A DNA stretch of 64,000 nucleotides from NCBI RefSeq assembly GCF_900476395.1, contig NZ_UIHB01000003.1:111736-175735 (forward strand). Reading direction: 5' to 3'. This stretch comes from Xanthomonas euroxanthea (GTDB lineage: Bacteria > Pseudomonadota > Gammaproteobacteria > Xanthomonadales > Xanthomonadaceae). Below, in pieces: positions 10,010 through 18,428 of the stretch (its first letter is position 1; every line of letters starts with the position of its first letter). The notes under the pieces were generated by a model. It did no database searches, was not told the origin of the DNA, and saw only the letters and a program-made list of their open reading frames with translations. A program made the translations under genes and the position numbers.

Positions 10010-10041
10010 TGAGACCAGGCTGATCCCCCACCGGCATCTCC

Positions 10042-11172
10042 ATGTCCGAGTCCGAAGACGGCGGCGAACGCACAGAGCTTCCCACCGAAAAACGCCTGCG
10101 CGAAGCCCGCGAGCAGGGCAACATCCCGCAATCGCGCGAGTTGTCCACCGCTGCGGTGTTCGGCGCCGGCGTGTTCGCGCTGATGGCCCTGGCCCGCGGC
10201 ATCGGCGATGGCGCCAGCGTGTGGATGAAGACCGCGCTCAGCCCGGACCCGAAGATGCGTGAAAACCCGATGGCGCTTTTCGGCCATTTCGGCGACCTGC
10301 TGCTGCAACTGCTGTGGGTGATGCTGCCGCTGATCGGCATCTGCCTGGCCGCCGGCCTGGCCGGCCCGTTGCTGATGAGCGGGCTGCGGTTTTCCGGCAA
10401 GGCGATCATGCCCGACCTCACCAAGCTCAACCCGATGAACGGGATCAAGCGCATGTGGGGCAGCAACAGCCTGGCCGAGCTGGTCAAGTCGGTGCTGCGG
10501 CTGCTGTTCGTCGGCCTGGCCGCCAGCCTGTGCATCTCCAAGGGCCTGCACGGCCTGCGCTCGCTGGTGAACCAGCCGCTGGAACAGGCCGTGGGCAACG
10601 GCCTGGACTTCACCAAGAGCCTGCTGTTCTACACCGCAGGCGCGCTGGTTCTGCTGGCCGCCATCGACGCGCCGTACCAGAAGTGGAACTGGCTGCGGAA
10701 GCTCAAGATGACCCGCGAAGAGATCAAGCGCGAGATGAAGGAAAGCGAGGGCAGCCCGGAGGTCAAGGGCCGCATCCGCCAGATGCAGATGCAGATGTCG
10801 CAGCGCCAGATGATGGAAGCGGTGCCCAAGGCCGACGTGGTGCTGATGAATCCGACCCACTATGCGGTGGCGCTCAAGTACGAAGGCGGCAAGATGCGCG
10901 CCCCGATCGTGGTGGCCAAGGGCGTGGACGAAATGGCCTTCCGCATCCGCGAAGCCTGCGAACAGCACCGGGTGGCGATCGTCACCGCCCCGCCTTTGGC
11001 ACGCGCCTTGTATAGAGAAGCGCAAATTGGCAAGGAAATTCCCGTGAGACTCTATTCGGTCGTGGCCCAGGTGCTGTCCTACGTCTACCAGCTGCGTGGC
11101 TGGAACGGCGGCCCGATGCCGGAATTGCCGTCGCTGGACGTGGATGAGTTCGGCAAGGGAGCCAGCGCATGA
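10042..11172 (+). CDS. flhB: FlhB, flagellar export switch protein
   Basis: A 376-residue inner-membrane export protein that switches substrate class from rod/hook to filament. The N-terminal ESEDGGERTELPTEKRL segment is typical, followed by four membrane helices (about 30-55, 85-115, 145-165, 190-215) and a soluble domain. The autocleavage motif NPTH is intact at residues 270-273, and the C-terminal extension is short. Its stop overlaps the flhA start by 4 nt (ATGA), so the two are translationally coupled. A sigma54-type promoter lies just upstream. Confidence 0.97.
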   Translation: MSESEDGGERTELPTEKRLREAREQGNIPQSRELSTAAVFGAGVFALMALARGIGDGASVWMKTALSPDPKMRENPMALFGHFGDLLLQLLWVMLPLIGICLAAGLAGPLLMSGLRFSGKAIMPDLTKLNPMNGIKRMWGSNSLAELVKSVLRLLFVGLAASLCISKGLHGLRSLVNQPLEQAVGNGLDFTKSLLFYTAGALVLLAAIDAPYQKWNWLRKLKMTREEIKREMKESEGSPEVKGRIRQMQMQMSQRQMMEAVPKADVVLMNPTHYAVALKYEGGKMRAPIVVAKGVDEMAFRIREACEQHRVAIVTAPPLARALYREAQIGKEIPVRLYSVVAQVLSYVYQLRGWNGGPMPELPSLDVDEFGKGASA

Positions 11173-13262
11173 GCGCCCAACCCGCCCCGATGAACGCCCG
11201 GCGCATCATGGAGTTGCTGCGCAACGGCCTGGGCGCGCCACTGGCCCTGATGGCCATGCTGGCCATGCTGATGGTGCCGCTGGCCGCACCGGTGCTGGAT
11301 GCCCTGTTCACCTTCAACATCGCCATCTCGCTGATGGTGCTGCTGGCGGTGGTGTACGTGCAGCGCCCGCTGGAATTCACCATTTTCCCGATCGTGTTGT
11401 TGATGACCACGATGCTGCGGCTGGCGCTGAATGTGGCCTCCAGCCGCGTGATCCTGATCAACGGCCAGGACGGCCATGCCGCGGCCGGCAAGGTGATCGA
11501 GGCGTTCGGCCAGTTCGTCATCGGCGGCAACTACGCCGTGGGCATCGTGGTGTTCGCGATCCTGACCATCATCAACTTCGTGGTCATCACCAAGGGTGCC
11601 GGGCGCGTGTCGGAAGTGACCGCCCGCTTCATCCTGGACGCCATGCCCGGCAAGCAGATGGCCATCGACGCCGACCTCAACGCCGGTTTGCTGACGCGCG
11701 AGGAAGCCAAGGCCCGCCGCGAGGAAGTCCGCGAGGAAGCCGACTTCTACGGTGCGATGGACGGTGCCAACAAGTTCATCCGCGGCGACGCCATCGCCGC
11801 CATCCTGATCCTGTTCATCAACCTGGTCGGCGGCATGGCCGTGGGCATGTTCCAGCACGGCATGAGCTTTGTGGATGCCGCCTCCACCTACACCCTGCTG
11901 TCGATCGGCGACGGCCTGGTGGCACAGCTGCCGGCCCTGCTGGTGTCGTCCTCGGTGGCCCTGCTGGTGACCCGCGCCTCGCGCGCGCAGGACATGCGCG
12001 GCGCCATGATCAGCCAGGTGTTCGGCCAGCACCGCGCCCTCGCGGTGGCTGCGGCCATCCTGGGCCTGGTCGGCCTGGTGCCGGGCATGCCCAACGTCGC
12101 GTTTTTGACGCTGGGCCTGATCCTGGGCGTGATCGCCTGGAAAATGTACAAGCGCAGCCTGGTCATCCCGCCGACCGGCGACCCGGCCACCGACCCCAAG
12201 GCCGCCGCGGCGGCCACCGCCGCCCAGGCCAGCTCCGAGCTGAGCTGGGACGAGCTGCGCCCGATCGACCCGCTGGGCCTGGAGGTGGGCTACCGGCTGA
12301 TTCCGCTGGTGGACAAGAACCAGGGCGGCGAACTGATGGCGCGCATCAAGGGCGTGCGCCGCAAGCTCACCCAGGACATCGGCTTCCTGGTGCCGCCGGT
12401 GCATATCCGCGACAACCTGGAGCTGTCGGCCAACGCGTATCGGCTGCTGGTGCACGGCGTGCCGGTGGCCACCGCGGAAATCTATCCCGACCGCGAACTG
12501 GCGCTGGACCCGGGCGGTGCGCTCGGCCAGCTCGACGGCATTCCCGGCAAGGACCCGGCGTTCGGCCTGGATGCCACCTGGATCCAGCCGCATCAACGCG
12601 CCTATGCCGAATCGATGGGCTACACCGTGGTCGACCCGGCCACCGTGGTCGCCACCCATCTGTCGCACCTGATCCGCGAACACGCCCCGGAACTGCTCGG
12701 CCACGAGGAAGTGCAGCAGTTGCTGGCGACCCTGGCCAAGACCGCGCCGAAGATGGTCGAGGACCTCACGCCGAAGGCGCTGCCGCTGTCGGTGGTGGTG
12801 CGCGTGCTGCAGAACCTGCTGATCGAGCGCATCCCGGTGCGCCAGCTGCGCAAGATCGTCGAAGCGCTGGTCGAGCACGCCCCGCACAGCCAGGACCCGA
12901 CCACGCTCACCGCCGCGGTACGCACCTCGCTGGGCCGCTTCATCGTGCAGGAGATCGCCGGCATGTCGGCCGAGCTGCCGGTCTACACGCTGGCCCCGCA
13001 GCTGGAGCGCGTGCTGCAGGAATCCACCCACGGCAACGGCGTGGCGCTGGAACCCGGCCTGGCCGAGCGCCTGCACCAGAGCCTGGCCGACTGCGTCGGC
13101 AAGCAGGAAGCCCGCAACGAACCGGCGGTGGTGCTGGTGCCCGGCCAGGTCCGCGCCGCGCTGGCCCGCCTGGTCCGCCACAGCGTCCCGAGCCTGTCGG
13201 TGCTGGCCTATAGCGAAGTGCCCGAAGACAAGCGCCTGAAGCTGGTCGGCACGATCAGCTGA
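11169..13262 (+). CDS. flhA: FlhA, flagellar export ring protein
   Basis: A 697-residue protein of the FHIPEP family that forms the nonameric cytoplasmic ring of the flagellar export gate and helps use the proton gradient. The N-terminal half has eight membrane segments with the conserved family region (LRLALNVASSRVIL, near residue 80, and the FHIPEP cytoplasmic loop near 150-190). The C-terminal half is the soluble chaperone/substrate-docking domain. Length is normal. It overlaps flhB by 4 nt. An array of REP elements follows immediately after the stop and may serve as the 3' boundary of the transcript. Confidence 0.97.
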   Translation: MSAQPAPMNARRIMELLRNGLGAPLALMAMLAMLMVPLAAPVLDALFTFNIAISLMVLLAVVYVQRPLEFTIFPIVLLMTTMLRLALNVASSRVILINGQDGHAAAGKVIEAFGQFVIGGNYAVGIVVFAILTIINFVVITKGAGRVSEVTARFILDAMPGKQMAIDADLNAGLLTREEAKARREEVREEADFYGAMDGANKFIRGDAIAAILILFINLVGGMAVGMFQHGMSFVDAASTYTLLSIGDGLVAQLPALLVSSSVALLVTRASRAQDMRGAMISQVFGQHRALAVAAAILGLVGLVPGMPNVAFLTLGLILGVIAWKMYKRSLVIPPTGDPATDPKAAAAATAAQASSELSWDELRPIDPLGLEVGYRLIPLVDKNQGGELMARIKGVRRKLTQDIGFLVPPVHIRDNLELSANAYRLLVHGVPVATAEIYPDRELALDPGGALGQLDGIPGKDPAFGLDATWIQPHQRAYAESMGYTVVDPATVVATHLSHLIREHAPELLGHEEVQQLLATLAKTAPKMVEDLTPKALPLSVVVRVLQNLLIERIPVRQLRKIVEALVEHAPHSQDPTTLTAAVRTSLGRFIVQEIAGMSAELPVYTLAPQLERVLQESTHGNGVALEPGLAERLHQSLADCVGKQEARNEPAVVLVPGQVRAALARLVRHSVPSLSVLAYSEVPEDKRLKLVGTIS

Positions 13263-13265
13263 GGC

Positions 13266-13555
13266 GTAGGAGCGCACCCGGGCGCGACGGGCTTTCCCAG
13301 GACAGCCCCATCGCGCCCAGGTGCGCTCCTACGACGCGCCGGGTATCCGACGGCACGCCGCAAACCAGGACACCCCTGTAGGAGCGCACCTGGGCGCGAC
13401 GGGCCTTACCGGGACAGCCCCGTCGCGCCCGGGTGCGCTCCTACGACGCGCCGGGTAGCCGACGGCACGCCGCAAACCAGAACACCCCTGTAGGAGCGCA
13501 CCTGGGCGCGACCGGCGTTACCGGGACAGCCCGTCGCGCCCGGGTGCGCTCCTAC
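13266..13555. repeat. Three REP-like palindromes in a 112-bp tandem array
   Basis: Three copies of a 66-67 nt palindromic element at 13266-13332, 13378-13444 and 13490-13555. Each begins GTAGGAGCGCACC and ends in the complementary GGTGCGCTCCTAC, folding into a long stem with an inner GC-rich loop. The intervening 45-nt spacers are also nearly identical, so the whole unit repeats every 112 bp. The GTAG head is typical of REP elements of Xanthomonas, Stenotrophomonas and Pseudomonas. They follow flhA directly and could stabilise or terminate its mRNA. Confidence 0.9.
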
Positions 13556-13879
13556 GAAATCGTCAGGCCGTTGTGCCTCCGCCACGCCGACCGGCAATGC
13601 GTTCAGACCGACCGCCACACCCGGCGTCGGAAAGCCGCCACCGGTCCGGCCATCCAGTCGATTGCACGCTGCCGGCCGTTTCGAGGCGTTCCGGGCACTG
13701 CAGTCCCGGCGCCCGCACCGCCAGCGCATCCGCCCGCACGGGCAATGCCAACACCGTGCCGGCCCGGAGAAAAGTCAATCAATCCATTGACTTGAACCTC
13801 CCAATCCGGACCAGACGCACAGCCGCCGCCCCACCCCGACCGACCAGGGTCCCCGCGCCGGAACCCTGGCACCACGTTT

Positions 13880-13895
13880 TGGCACACCACATGCA
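13880..13895 (+). promoter_or_regulatory. Sigma54 (RpoN) promoter for flhF
   Basis: TGGCACACCACATGCA carries the -24 TGGCAC and -12 TGCA elements with correct GG-to-GC spacing. It lies about 160 nt upstream of the flhF start, leaving a leader of roughly 145 nt. The remaining DNA from 13556 to 14054 shows no gene. Assignment is from sequence match and from known RpoN control of flhF in related bacteria. Confidence 0.6.
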
Positions 13896-14054
13896 TTAGC
13901 TCTGGCGAGACCGCAGCCAGCGTCACCGCTGCGGGGCGAGAGCAGCACTTGGAACAACCGAACGGGACAGGCACCTCATGACGCTGGCAACGCACCCACA
14001 TTCATCGCGCACCCGTCCGGCGTCCGGCGGGTCCCGTTCCTGGAGGCACTTGGC

Positions 14055-15737
14055 ATGAAAATCAAACGCTTCGTTGCCCCGGACATGCGCACCGCATTCC
14101 GCATGGTGCGTGAAGAACACGGCCCGGACGCCGTGATCCTGTCCAATCGCCGTACCGCCGAAGGCATCGAGATCGTCGCTGCCAGCAACTACGACGAAGA
14201 ACTGGTGCAGCGCGCCCTGGAAACCGCCCGCTCCGAGACGCCGGCGGTTGCCGCCGCGCCGATCCCGTCGGCACCTGCCCAGCAGGCCCCGGCCCCGCAA
14301 GCCGCGGCCGCGCCGGTCCACGCACCGCTCGCGCCGGCTGCCGATGCCGGTACGAGCCAGCGCCAGCGCGTTGCCAGCGCCGCCGAAGACATGATCGCCG
14401 CGATGGCGCTGCGCCAGCCGGTCAACGTGCCGCGTCAGGCCCCGGTCGCCGCACCGGTCCGTACCGCCGCCGTCCCCTCGCCCGCCGCCCAGGCCCTGGC
14501 CCGCGCCGTTGCGGTGTCCGCCGCGCCGCGCCAGGAGCACGCGTTGTCGGCGGTGCCGGAACAACTGTTCGCCGACTTCCTGACCACCGCCCCGGTGCAG
14601 CGCGCCGCCGTGCAGGCCGCCCCGGTGCAGGCGCCGACGCCGATCATGGCCGCCGCCGCCGCCCCTGTGCAGGCCGGCTACGACCAGGACGAAGACGCGC
14701 TGGCTGACGACGCCGACTTCGACCTGGACGCGCTGCCGCAGATCCTGCCGCCGGCCGCGTTGCCGCCGCTGGTGGCCGCCCCGCCGGCGCTGGCCGCGGT
14801 GCCGGCCGCTGCCGTCCCGGCGCCGCAGAACGACGAAGAACTCAAGCAGTTGCGCGGCGAGCTGGCGCTGATGCGGCAGATGATCGAGCGCGAAATGAAC
14901 CGCCTCACCGACGAGCGCCTGCGCGGCTCACCGGTGCGTGCGCAGGCCCTGGAGCTGATGGACGACTATGGCTTCGACGCCGGCCTGATCCGCGATGTGG
15001 CGCTGCAGATCCCGGCCGATACCGAATTGCACCGCGGCCGCGGGCTGATGCTGGGCCTGCTGTCCAAGCGCCTGCCGGTGGCCCCGGTCGACCCGCTGGA
15101 ACGCGGCGGCGTGATCGCCCTGGTCGGCCCGACCGGTGCCGGCAAGACCACCACCATCGCCAAGCTGGCGCAGCGCTTCGCCGCCCAGCACGCCCCGCGC
15201 GACGTGGCCCTGGTCACCACCGACACCCAGCGCGTCGGCGGCCGCGAGCAGCTGCACAGCTACGGCCGTCAGCTCGGCATCGCCGTGCACGAGGCCGACA
15301 GCGCCGAGAGCCTGCTGGAACTGCTCGAGCGCCTGCGCGACTACAAGCTGGTGCTGATCGACACCGCCGGCATGGGCCAGCGCGACCGCGCCCTGGCCGC
15401 GCAGCTGAACTGGCTGCGCGCCGCGCACCAGGTCACCTCGCTGCTGGTGCTACCTGCCAACGCGCACTTTTCCGACCTCGACGAGGTCGTGCGCCGCTTC
15501 GCCCACGCCAAGCCCCAGGGCGTGGTGCTGACCAAACTTGACGAGACCGGCCGCTTCGGTAGTGCGCTGTCGGTCGTCGTCGATCACCAAATGCCCATCA
15601 CCTGGGTGACTGACGGACAGCGGGTCCCCGACGACCTGCACCGCGCCAATGCCGCCAGTCTCGTTCTTCGCCTTGAAGATTTGCGGCGCGCTGCCGATAA
15701 GCCCTGTACTCCGGAGCACAACCATGCAGTCGCGTGA
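14055..15737 (+). CDS. flhF: FlhF, SRP-type GTPase placing the polar flagellum
   Basis: A 560-residue SRP-family GTPase that marks the cell pole for flagellum assembly. It begins with the conserved basic domain (MKIKRFVAPDMRTAFRMV), continues with a long alanine/proline-rich linker (about 60-265), then the N and G domains. GTP-binding motifs are visible: GPTGAGKTTT (near 357), DTAGMGQRD (near 437) and TKLDE (near 494). A strong Shine-Dalgarno (GGAGG at 14042-14046) precedes the ATG. It overlaps the next gene, fleN, by 14 nt, the usual pairing of FlhF with its antagonist. Confidence 0.97.
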   Translation: MKIKRFVAPDMRTAFRMVREEHGPDAVILSNRRTAEGIEIVAASNYDEELVQRALETARSETPAVAAAPIPSAPAQQAPAPQAAAAPVHAPLAPAADAGTSQRQRVASAAEDMIAAMALRQPVNVPRQAPVAAPVRTAAVPSPAAQALARAVAVSAAPRQEHALSAVPEQLFADFLTTAPVQRAAVQAAPVQAPTPIMAAAAAPVQAGYDQDEDALADDADFDLDALPQILPPAALPPLVAAPPALAAVPAAAVPAPQNDEELKQLRGELALMRQMIEREMNRLTDERLRGSPVRAQALELMDDYGFDAGLIRDVALQIPADTELHRGRGLMLGLLSKRLPVAPVDPLERGGVIALVGPTGAGKTTTIAKLAQRFAAQHAPRDVALVTTDTQRVGGREQLHSYGRQLGIAVHEADSAESLLELLERLRDYKLVLIDTAGMGQRDRALAAQLNWLRAAHQVTSLLVLPANAHFSDLDEVVRRFAHAKPQGVVLTKLDETGRFGSALSVVVDHQMPITWVTDGQRVPDDLHRANAASLVLRLEDLRRAADKPCTPEHNHAVA

Positions 15738-16608
15738 ATACGCCAAGCTGACCAACGCCTTCCCCCTGTCGGCGACCCGTCCCGAGCCTTTGGGCCCGGT
15801 GCGCACCATTGCCGTGACCGGTGGCAAGGGCGGCGTGGGCAAAACCAACATCTCCGCCAACCTGGCCGTGGCGCTGGCCGACATGGGCAAGCGCACCCTG
15901 CTGCTGGACGCCGACCTGGGCCTGGCAAACCTGGACGTGGTGCTGGGCCTGTCGCCCAAGTACACCCTGGCCGACCTGATCGCCGGCCGCTGCACGCTGG
16001 ACGAGGTGATCATCGAAGGCCCCGGCGGCGTGCTGGTGGTCCCGGCCGCCTCCGGTCGCCGCCACATGGCCGAACTGGCCCCGGCCCAGCACATCGGCCT
16101 GGTCAACGTGTTCTCCGAACTGGAGCGCGACCTGGACGTGATGGTCATCGACACCGCCGCCGGCATCACCGACAGCGTGCTGACCTTCTGCCAGGCCGCC
16201 CAGGACACCGTGGTGGTGGTCTGCGACGAGCCGGCCTCGATCACCGACGCCTACGCGCTGATCAAGGTGCTCTCGCGCGAACGCGGCGTAGACCGTCTGC
16301 AGATCATCGCCAACATGGTGCGCGACCCCAACGAAGGCCGCCTGCTGTACGACAAGCTGTCGCGGGTCTGCGAAAAATTCCTCGGCGACGTGTCGCTGAA
16401 CTACCTCGGCCACGTGCCGCAGGACGACTGGTTGCGCCTGTCGGTACAGCGCCAGCAACCGGTCATCAAGGCCTACCCCGCCAGTCCGTCGGCGCAGGCC
16501 ATTGCAGAAATCGCTCGCCGTACCTCGCGCTGGCAGGCCCCGACCGTGTCCCGCGGCAACGTCGAATTCTTCGTCGAACGCATCATCCAACGGGGAGTGG
16601 CCGCATGA
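15724..16608 (+). CDS. fleN: FleN/FlhG, MinD-like ATPase controlling flagellar number
   Basis: A 294-residue MinD/ParA-type ATPase. The deviant Walker A motif GGKGGVGKT is at residues 33-41, with LLLDADLGLANLDVVLGL after it and a VIDTAAG Walker B region. In polar flagellates this protein restrains FlhF and the master regulator FleQ so that only one flagellum forms. I chose the ATG at 15724 because the MQSREYAKLTNAF beginning fits the family; it lies inside the end of flhF. The stop overlaps the fliA start (ATGA). Confidence 0.95.
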   Translation: MQSREYAKLTNAFPLSATRPEPLGPVRTIAVTGGKGGVGKTNISANLAVALADMGKRTLLLDADLGLANLDVVLGLSPKYTLADLIAGRCTLDEVIIEGPGGVLVVPAASGRRHMAELAPAQHIGLVNVFSELERDLDVMVIDTAAGITDSVLTFCQAAQDTVVVVCDEPASITDAYALIKVLSRERGVDRLQIIANMVRDPNEGRLLYDKLSRVCEKFLGDVSLNYLGHVPQDDWLRLSVQRQQPVIKAYPASPSAQAIAEIARRTSRWQAPTVSRGNVEFFVERIIQRGVAA

Positions 16609-17372
16609 GCACCGCTACCGCAACCACGGCCACCGCGCAGTACCGTGCCGTGCAGCGCAACAACGCCAATGACATCGTCACCCAGCACGCCGACCTGGTG
16701 CGCCGCATCGCCCACCATCTGGCCGCGCGCCTGCCGGCGAGCGTGGAAGTGGACGACCTGATCCAGGCCGGCATGATCGGCCTGATCGAAGCCTCGCGCA
16801 GCTACGATTCCGAGCAGGGCGCCTCGTTCGAGACCTACGCCTCGATCCGCATCCGCGGCTCGATGATCGACGAGATCCGCCGTGGCGACTGGGTACCGCG
16901 CTCGGTGCACCGCCGCGCACGCGATGCCGCCGCGGCCGTGCGCAAGATCGAGCAGCACACCGGCCGCGCCGCCGCCGCCACCGAGGTGGCCGCCGCGATG
17001 GAGATGCCGCTGCCGGACTACCTGCGTCTGATGGAAGATGCCGCCCGCGGCCAGGTGCTGAGCCTGGAGTCGCGGATCGAGGATCACGGCGAGCTGGACA
17101 CCACCGCCAAGGGCGGCCCCAATCCGCAGCAGATGATGGAGCGCGGCGAGTTCGGCCGCGAGCTGGGCAAGGCCATCGGCCAGTTGCCCGAGCGCGAGCA
17201 GCTGGTGCTGTCGCTGTACTACGAACAGGAATTGAACCTGAAAGAAATCGGCGCCGTGCTCGGTGTCAGCGAATCGCGCGTGTGCCAGATCCATGGCCAG
17301 GCGGTGGTGCGTCTGCGCGGCCGCCTCAAGGTCTTCGAACTGGCCGATGCCGGTGTCGAAATCGACGAATGA
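16605..17372 (+). CDS. fliA: FliA, sigma28 for late flagellar and chemotaxis genes
   Basis: A 255-residue sigma70-family factor of the FliA type. Region 2 is seen around residues 25-100 (VDDLIQAGMIGLIEA, then SMIDEIRRGDW, the FliA signature) and region 4 around 185-245 (LPEREQLVLSLYYEQELNLKEIG and a helix-turn-helix). Length is normal. Many promoters with FliA-type sequence occur downstream in this window, in front of motC, the STAS gene and MCP genes. It is coupled to fleN by a 4-nt overlap. Confidence 0.97.
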   Translation: MSTATATTATAQYRAVQRNNANDIVTQHADLVRRIAHHLAARLPASVEVDDLIQAGMIGLIEASRSYDSEQGASFETYASIRIRGSMIDEIRRGDWVPRSVHRRARDAAAAVRKIEQHTGRAAAATEVAAAMEMPLPDYLRLMEDAARGQVLSLESRIEDHGELDTTAKGGPNPQQMMERGEFGRELGKAIGQLPEREQLVLSLYYEQELNLKEIGAVLGVSESRVCQIHGQAVVRLRGRLKVFELADAGVEIDE

Positions 17373-17407
17373 TTTTTTCGCGTATTTTTTAGTGTTAGGA
17401 GCTTGAT

Positions 17408-17800
17408 GTGAACAAGAACATGCGGATTTTGATCGTGGACGACTTCTCGACGATGCGGCGCATCGTCAAGAATCTGTTGGGCGATCTTGGCTTCACCAAT
17501 ACCGCAGAGGCCGAAGACGGCAACAGCGCATTGGCAGCGTTGCGGGCCGGCCCGTTCGATTTCGTGGTCACCGACTGGAACATGCCCGGCATGACCGGCA
17601 TCGACCTGCTGCGCAACATCCGCGCCGACGCCAAGCTCAAGCACCTGCCGGTGATGATGGTGACCGCCGAAGCCAAGCGCGAGCAGATCATCGAAGCGGC
17701 CCAGTGCGGCGTGAACGGCTACATCATCAAGCCGTTCACCGCGCAGACGCTGGAAGAGAAGCTGGGCAAGGTGTTCGAACGTCTGGCGGCGACCGCCTGA
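17408..17800 (+). CDS. cheY: CheY, chemotaxis response regulator (set 1)
   Basis: A 130-residue single receiver domain. The acidic pocket D11/D12, phospho-acceptor D56, T86 and K108 are all present, with Y105 at the switch tyrosine position. Translation starts at a GTG 6 nt after AGGAG (17397-17401); an ATG at 17420 would be too far from that site. Phosphorylated CheY binds the flagellar motor switch. It overlaps cheZ by one base (TGATG), matching the conserved fliA-cheY-cheZ-cheA order. Confidence 0.95.
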   Translation: MNKNMRILIVDDFSTMRRIVKNLLGDLGFTNTAEAEDGNSALAALRAGPFDFVVTDWNMPGMTGIDLLRNIRADAKLKHLPVMMVTAEAKREQIIEAAQCGVNGYIIKPFTAQTLEEKLGKVFERLAATA

Positions 17801-18426
17801 TGAACGCCACCGTGGACACCAATGCCGAACGCGCCGCGTTGATCGACCGCCTGCAGGGCGCGCTCGATGCACTGGAAAGCGGTGACGAAGCTGCGTGGAA
17901 GCGCGAGGTCGACCACCTCGCCGCCCTGCGCACGCGCCCGATGATGCAGGGCCTGAGCCGGCTTGCACGCGAACTCGGCCAGGCGCTGGGCGAGTTGCCC
18001 ACCGTGCCCGAGGAAGCCGGCGAGCTGGACGATGCGTGTTCGCGCCTGGACCACGTGGTGGAGATGACCGAGAAGGCCAGCCATCGCACGCTGGATCTGG
18101 TCGAGGAATGCCGCGAGCTGGCCAACCAGCTACGCGACGGTGGGCTCAATCAGGACCAGGGCGCGCTGATGGACAAGATGCGCCACAACCTGACCGAGCT
18201 GTCGCTGGCGCAGAGCTACCAGGACCTGAGCGGGCAGATCATCCGTCGCGTGGCCGGCATCGTCCGGCGCGTGCACGAGGGTTTCGGTGCGCTCGGCCTA
18301 CCGCCGAAGAATCCAGAGCCGAAGAAAGACGACGGCGGTCTTGCCGGTCCTGCAGTCAAGGGCCTGGACCGTCACGCGGTGTCGCAGGACGACGCCGATG
18401 ACCTGCTGTCCGGATTGGGGCTGTAA
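17800..18426 (+). CDS. cheZ: CheZ, CheY-P phosphatase
   Basis: A 208-residue, largely helical protein. The catalytic segment SYQDLSGQIIRR lies at 139-150, with D142 and Q146 in the positions of the E. coli CheZ catalytic residues. The C-terminal DDADDLLSGLGL is the CheY-docking peptide. The long central hairpin (about 30-135) forms the dimer bundle. Its ATG overlaps the cheY stop, giving translational coupling of the regulator and its phosphatase. Confidence 0.95.
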   Translation: MNATVDTNAERAALIDRLQGALDALESGDEAAWKREVDHLAALRTRPMMQGLSRLARELGQALGELPTVPEEAGELDDACSRLDHVVEMTEKASHRTLDLVEECRELANQLRDGGLNQDQGALMDKMRHNLTELSLAQSYQDLSGQIIRRVAGIVRRVHEGFGALGLPPKNPEPKKDDGGLAGPAVKGLDRHAVSQDDADDLLSGLGL

Positions 18427-18428
18427 CC

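Noticed and set aside
13266..13555. Regularly spaced palindromes resembling a CRISPR array
   Set aside because: Repeats are 66-67 nt REP elements and the spacers are nearly identical to each other; no cas genes are nearby.
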